Assembly: GCF_019711565.1 (NCBI RefSeq)
Contig: NZ_JAIGNN010000002.1
Span: 496,001-560,000, forward strand
DNA from: Qipengyuania proteolytica
GTDB lineage: Bacteria > Pseudomonadota > Alphaproteobacteria > Sphingomonadales > Sphingomonadaceae
DNA length: 64,000 nucleotides
Reading direction: 5' to 3'
The notes under the pieces were generated by a model that ran no database searches, was not told the origin of the DNA, and saw only the letters and a list, made by a program, of their open reading frames with translations. Numbering within the stretch: position 1 is the first letter of the stretch; each line of letters opens with the position of its first letter. Position numbers and translations under genes: made by a program. Of this stretch, positions 60,551 to 64,000 are shown one piece after another.

Positions 60551-61915
60551 TTAGCGCTGGCGGCCCTTCAACTTGGCCTTCTTGATGAGGTCGCCGTACT
60601 GGTGTGCCAGAAGGTGCGACTGGATCTGGCTGATCGTGTCGACGGTCACGTTGACGACGATGAGCAGGCTGGTGCCGCCGAGGAACAGCGGAACACCGGT
60701 TTGCGCAATGCCCCACTCGGGCACGACGCAGACGACCGTGAGGTAAATCGCCCCGATCACCGTAATGCGGGTCAGCACGTAATCGAGATATTCCTCGGTG
60801 CGCTTGCCCGGACGGATGCCGGGGATGAACCCGCCGTTCTTCTTCAGGTTCTCCGAGGTCTCTTCGGGATTGAAGACGATCGCGGTGTAGAAGAAGCAGA
60901 AGAAGATGATGCCGACGGCGTAGAGCGCCATGTAAAGCGGCTGGCCGTGCTGGAGATACTGCAGCACGGTCTGCAGGGTTGCCCCGAACGTGCTGTCTGT
61001 ATCGACCGAATTGCCGGCGAACTGCGTGATCGTCAGCGGCAGCAGCAGCAGCGAGCTGGCGAAGATCGGCGGAATGACACCGGCGGTGTTGAGCTTCAGC
61101 GGCAGGTGCGAGCGGTCAGCCTGCATCATGCCGCGCTGGGTCGCCCGCTTTGGATACTGGATCAGAAGGCGCCTCTGGGCTCGCTCGAAGAAACAGATGC
61201 CGAGGATGAGGACGACAACCATCAGAATGAAGCCGACGATGACCGCAGTGCTGATCGAGCCTTCGGAATAGCCCGACCCCATGTTGGATACGAAGGTGGG
61301 GAACTGGGCGACGATACCGGCCATGATGATCAGCGACACGCCGTTTCCGATACCGCGACTGGTGATCTGCTCGCCCAGCCACAACAGGAACATGGTCCCA
61401 CCGACGAGGCTGATGACCGCGCCGATGCGGAACATGAGGCCCGGATCGACGACGGCCTGCAGGCCGCTCTGCGCGCCGTAGCTTTCAAGGCCCGAGGCGA
61501 GGAACCAGCCCTGGATCGCGCACAGGAAGACCGTGCCGTAACGGGTATACTGGTTCAGTTTCTGGCGCCCGACCGTACCCTCTTTCTTGAGCGCGGCGAG
61601 GCTCGGGTGGAGCGCCGCTGCCAGCTGCACCACGATCGAGGCGGTGATGTAGGGCATCACGCCGAGCGCGATGAGGCTCATGCGCTCCAGGCTGCCGCCC
61701 GAGAAGGTGTTGAACAGATCGAGGATTCCGCCGCGCGTCTGGTCGTAAAGGTCGCTCAGGATCAGCGGGTTCACACCCGGGAGCGGCACGAAGCTCAGGA
61801 AGCGGAAGACGATCAGCGCACCGACGGTGAACCAGATACGGTTCTTGAGCTCGGTGGCCTTGGAGAAATTGGCGAGGCTGAGATTGCTCGCGATATTATC
61901 GGCGCGTGATGCCAT
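60551..61915 (-). CDS. secY: Preprotein translocase subunit SecY
   Basis: A 454-residue channel protein with ten TM helices: RIWFTVGALIVFRFLSFVPLPG, LSLALGVMPYITASIVVQL-like block, AFYTAIVFNPEETSENLKKNGGFIPGIRPG cytoplasmic loop (C5) and a C-terminal GTSLLIVVNVTVDTISQI helix. It forms the Sec channel with SecE and SecG. It follows rplO by 103 bases and precedes adk, the standard order. Confidence 0.97.
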   Translation of the reverse strand: MASRADNIASNLSLANFSKATELKNRIWFTVGALIVFRFLSFVPLPGVNPLILSDLYDQTRGGILDLFNTFSGGSLERMSLIALGVMPYITASIVVQLAAALHPSLAALKKEGTVGRQKLNQYTRYGTVFLCAIQGWFLASGLESYGAQSGLQAVVDPGLMFRIGAVISLVGGTMFLLWLGEQITSRGIGNGVSLIIMAGIVAQFPTFVSNMGSGYSEGSISTAVIVGFILMVVVLILGICFFERAQRRLLIQYPKRATQRGMMQADRSHLPLKLNTAGVIPPIFASSLLLLPLTITQFAGNSVDTDSTFGATLQTVLQYLQHGQPLYMALYAVGIIFFCFFYTAIVFNPEETSENLKKNGGFIPGIRPGKRTEEYLDYVLTRITVIGAIYLTVVCVVPEWGIAQTGVPLFLGGTSLLIVVNVTVDTISQIQSHLLAHQYGDLIKKAKLKGRQR

Positions 61916-62018
61916 TGGTCGATTTCGATCCTAGCTTGCGGCCGGCCCGTCCCGGCGCTGACCGGACAGATAGGGAGCGGGGGGCGGATTGTCGAACCCC
62001 GCCCCCCGATTTTCCCGA

Positions 62019-62543
62019 TTACTTGGCCTTCTTGGCCTTGTTCGCTTCGGTCCGCGCAGCCTTCTTCTCGTGCTCCGGCTGGGCCTTGGCGATCACTTCG
62101 ACCGAACCACCGGCCTTCTCGACCGCTTCGATCGCACCCTTCGAGGCACCGGCCACAAGGAACTTGACCTTGGCGGTCAATTCACCCTTGCCGAGCAGGC
62201 GGACGCCGTCCTTGCCGCCGCGTGCGAGGCCGGCGGCCTGCAGCGCTTCGTGGTCGATGACCTTCTTGGCATCGAGCTTCTTGGCGTCGATGAACTTCTG
62301 GACCATGCCCAGGTTCACTTCGGCGAAGTCCTTGCCGAACGGGTTGTTGAAGCCGCGCTTGGGCAGGCGCATGTGTAGCGGCATCTGGCCGCCTTCGAAG
62401 CCCTTGATGGCGACGCCCGAACGGCTCTTCTGGCCCTTCTGGCCGCGGCCGCCGGTTTTGCCTTTGCCCGAACCGATGCCACGGCCCACGCGGATGCGGG
62501 ACTTACGGGCGCCGGGATTGTCGCGGATGTCGTTCAGTTTCAT
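62019..62543 (-). CDS. rplO: 50S ribosomal protein L15
   Basis: A 174-residue L15: [41 protein letters not shown] in segments at the N-terminus, then [18 protein letters not shown]. The C-terminus has a Lys/Ala-rich tail ([17 protein letters not shown]) longer than in E. coli. Start ATG 62543; a second upstream start would add MHI. Confidence 0.96.
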   Translation of the reverse strand: MKLNDIRDNPGARKSRIRVGRGIGSGKGKTGGRGQKGQKSRSGVAIKGFEGGQMPLHMRLPKRGFNNPFGKDFAEVNLGMVQKFIDAKKLDAKKVIDHEALQAAGLARGGKDGVRLLGKGELTAKVKFLVAGASKGAIEAVEKAGGSVEVIAKAQPEHEKKAARTEANKAKKAK

Positions 62544-62637
62544 GATGTGCACTCGCTTTCGCTTTTGTTCGCGCTGAAAAATGGAAGCGGCCCGCTATCG
62601 CAGCAGGCCGCCCCCGTCAAACTATACCGTCGGCTGG

Positions 62638-62823
62638 TTAGTCGACGATCTGCACAAGATGCGGGATCTTGGCGATCGCGCCACGCACCTCGGGGGTGTC
62701 TTGGCGGGTGACCGTCTTGTGCATCTTGTTGAGCCCAAGACCGATCAGGATCTTGCGCTGGCTTTCCGGACGGCGGATCGGCGAACCGATCTGCTTGATG
62801 GTGATGGTGTCGTTCTTCGCCAT
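62638..62823 (-). CDS. rpmD: 50S ribosomal protein L30
   Basis: A 61-residue L30: [20 protein letters not shown] and [21 protein letters not shown]. Start ATG 62823 lies five bases after the rpsE stop. Normal length for proteobacteria. Confidence 0.96.
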   Translation of the reverse strand: MAKNDTITIKQIGSPIRRPESQRKILIGLGLNKMHKTVTRQDTPEVRGAIAKIPHLVQIVD

Positions 62824-62828
62824 CAATC

Positions 62829-63608
62829 TTACTCCGCAATAGCGGCGGCGTCGGCTTCAGCCTCGGCCTCCGATGCGCCACCACGGCCGAGCAGGTCGGC
62901 GACCTTCTTGCCGCGACGCTGGGCCACCGACTTCGGCGAAGTCTGGTTGGTCAGCGCGTCGAAGGTGGCGCGGATCATGTTGTAGGGGTTCGAGGTGCCG
63001 ACCGACTTGGTCACCACGTCGGCGACGCCGAGGCTCTCGAACACGGCGCGCATCGGACCACCGGCGATGATGCCGGTACCCGGAGGCGCGGTGCGAACGG
63101 TGACCTTGCCGGCACCGAAGCGGCCGTTGCCGTCGTGATGGAGGGTGCGGCCCTCCTTCAGCGGGACGCGGACCATCTTCTTGCGCGCAGCGGCAGTCGC
63201 CTTGCTGATCGCTTCCGGCACTTCGCGGGCCTTGCCCTTGCCGAAACCGACGCGGCCTGCACCGTCACCGACCACGACCAGCGCAGCGAAACCGAAGCGC
63301 TTGCCGCCCTTCACCGTCTTGCTGACGCGGTTGATGTGGACGAGCTTCTCGATGATGCCATCGTCTTCTTCCTCGCGGCGGTTGCCACGACGATCGTCGC
63401 GACCACGGCCACGACCGCGGCCTTCACCGCGCTCGCCACCGCGACCACGGCCACGGCCCTGGCGCGGCTGACCTTCGTCGCCCTGCGCGGGCGACTGGTT
63501 TTCAGCTGCTTCCGACGGCGTGTCGGCGATTGCCGGCTGCTCGTTGGTCACCGCGGTTTCCGTCTGTGCGGTCACGGTTTCTTCGGTCTTGTTTTCGTCA
63601 GCCATCAT
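62829..63608 (-). CDS. rpsE: 30S ribosomal protein S5 with long RG-rich N-terminal extension
   Basis: A 259-residue S5. The conserved core starts near residue 84 ([31 protein letters not shown]) and includes [14 protein letters not shown] and the C-terminal [16 protein letters not shown]. The first 83 residues are extra: an acidic/Thr-rich part and then an Arg/Gly repeat ([19 protein letters not shown]). Such tails occur in sphingomonads, while E. coli S5 has about 167 residues. ATG 63608 overlaps the rplR stop by one base (TGATG); ATG 63605 is also possible. Confidence 0.95.
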   Translation of the reverse strand: MMADENKTEETVTAQTETAVTNEQPAIADTPSEAAENQSPAQGDEGQPRQGRGRGRGGERGEGRGRGRGRDDRRGNRREEEDDGIIEKLVHINRVSKTVKGGKRFGFAALVVVGDGAGRVGFGKGKAREVPEAISKATAAARKKMVRVPLKEGRTLHHDGNGRFGAGKVTVRTAPPGTGIIAGGPMRAVFESLGVADVVTKSVGTSNPYNMIRATFDALTNQTSPKSVAQRRGKKVADLLGRGGASEAEAEADAAAIAE

Positions 63609-63952
63609 CAGAACTCCAGCCCGCCTTCGCGGGCGGCGTCGGCCAGCGCCTTGACGCGGCCATGAAACAGGAAGCCGCCGCGATCGAACACAACGGTGGT
63701 GACGCCGGCCTTCTTGGCAGCAGCAGCGATGTCGCTGCCGACCTGCTTGGCGGCGTCGACATTGGCACCCGAGCCCTTCGCGCCCAGCGTCGAGGCTGCG
63801 GCAAGGGTCTTGCCGGCCGCATCGTCGATGATCTGCGCGTAGATGTGCTTGCCGGTGCGGTGCACAGACAGGCGGGGCTTGCCACCCGACACGCTCTTGA
63901 GAGCGGTACGGACGCGGCGACGGCGGCGTTCAAAGAGAGAGAGCTTTGCCAT
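63608..63952 (-). CDS. rplR: 50S ribosomal protein L18
   Basis: A 114-residue L18: basic N-terminus [14 protein letters not shown], then [49 protein letters not shown]. It binds 5S rRNA. Starts one base after the rplF stop and is translationally coupled to rpsE. Confidence 0.96.
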   Translation of the reverse strand: MAKLSLFERRRRRVRTALKSVSGGKPRLSVHRTGKHIYAQIIDDAAGKTLAAASTLGAKGSGANVDAAKQVGSDIAAAAKKAGVTTVVFDRGGFLFHGRVKALADAAREGGLEF

Positions 63953-63953
63953 C

Positions 63954-64000
63954 TTACTTCTTCTTCCCTTCCTTGCGGAAGATGTATTCGCCGCGGTACT
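63954..64000 (-). CDS. rplF: 50S ribosomal protein L6, C-terminal end only
   Basis: The last 14 codons are visible, reading [14 protein letters not shown] and TAA at 63954-63956. This is the standard L6 C-terminus and the position just before rplR is the normal one. The rest lies beyond the window. Confidence 0.9.
   Translation of the reverse strand, partial: YRGEYIFRKEGKKK

Overview
This is a high-GC alphaproteobacterial chromosome segment, most likely from the Sphingomonadales and probably the Erythrobacteraceae (Erythrobacter, Qipengyuania or Altererythrobacter type). The reasons are strong G/C third-position bias, the dapA-smpB-DUF2062-sensor kinase cluster, the mdh-sucD-sucA-sucB-lpd order, a ribosomal protein S5 with an Arg/Gly-rich N-terminal tail, and many TonB, RTX and GGDEF proteins. 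I see no tRNA, rRNA, CRISPR array, prophage or complete insertion sequence. The species assignment is inference.

Layout. 1-2.4 kb (minus): sensor kinase start, DUF2062 membrane protein, smpB, dapA. 2.4-5.4 kb (plus): lytic transglycosylase, greB, small secreted protein. 5.4-13.6 kb: outer-membrane barrel protein, rlmN, methyltransferase, MOSC protein, glycine-zipper protein, pteridine-reductase-like SDR, a cytochrome b / molybdopterin oxidoreductase pair, DUF1801, cfa. 13.6-16.8 kb: a long RTX protein (minus) and argG. 16.8-17.5 kb has no credible gene but is packed with perfect tetraloop hairpins and ends in an intrinsic terminator; I read it as a large structured non-coding RNA. 17.7-22.3 kb is accessory: rlpA, an HTH/terminase-like protein carrying a palindromic element in its reading frame, a nonsense-split membrane gene, and an AT-richer islet with an AlbA_2 (Schlafen-type) protein and a DUF7662-like protein. 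22.3-25.3 kb is uvrA. 25.5-34.4 kb: RTX fragment, two membrane diguanylate cyclases around a GH24 lysozyme, thpR, an M3 peptidase and a secreted subtilase. 34.5-39.1 kb is a complete vitamin B12 uptake operon (btuB-F-C-D) under a cobalamin riboswitch. 39.3-49 kb: SleB hydrolase, mdh, and the 2-oxoglutarate dehydrogenase / TCA cluster (sucC absent). 49-55.6 kb: membrane proteins, amidase, PepSY and TRIC proteins, two paralogous Arg/Tyr/Asp-rich secreted proteins, serine hydrolase.

55.6-64 kb (minus) is the distal spc/alpha ribosomal operon: rplF-rplR-rpsE-rpmD-rplO-secY-adk-rpsM-rpsK-rpoA-rplQ. It is interrupted twice: an exported SRPBCC-type gene lies between adk and rpsM, and a small RTX gene flanked by hairpins lies between rpoA and rplQ.

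The most interesting signals are the structured RNA downstream of argG, a palindromic repeat tolerated inside a coding sequence, a molybdopterin enzyme whose only well-placed start is ATC, and the RTX insertion in the alpha operon. All calls rest on reading the sequence and on family knowledge; no search or folding program was run.
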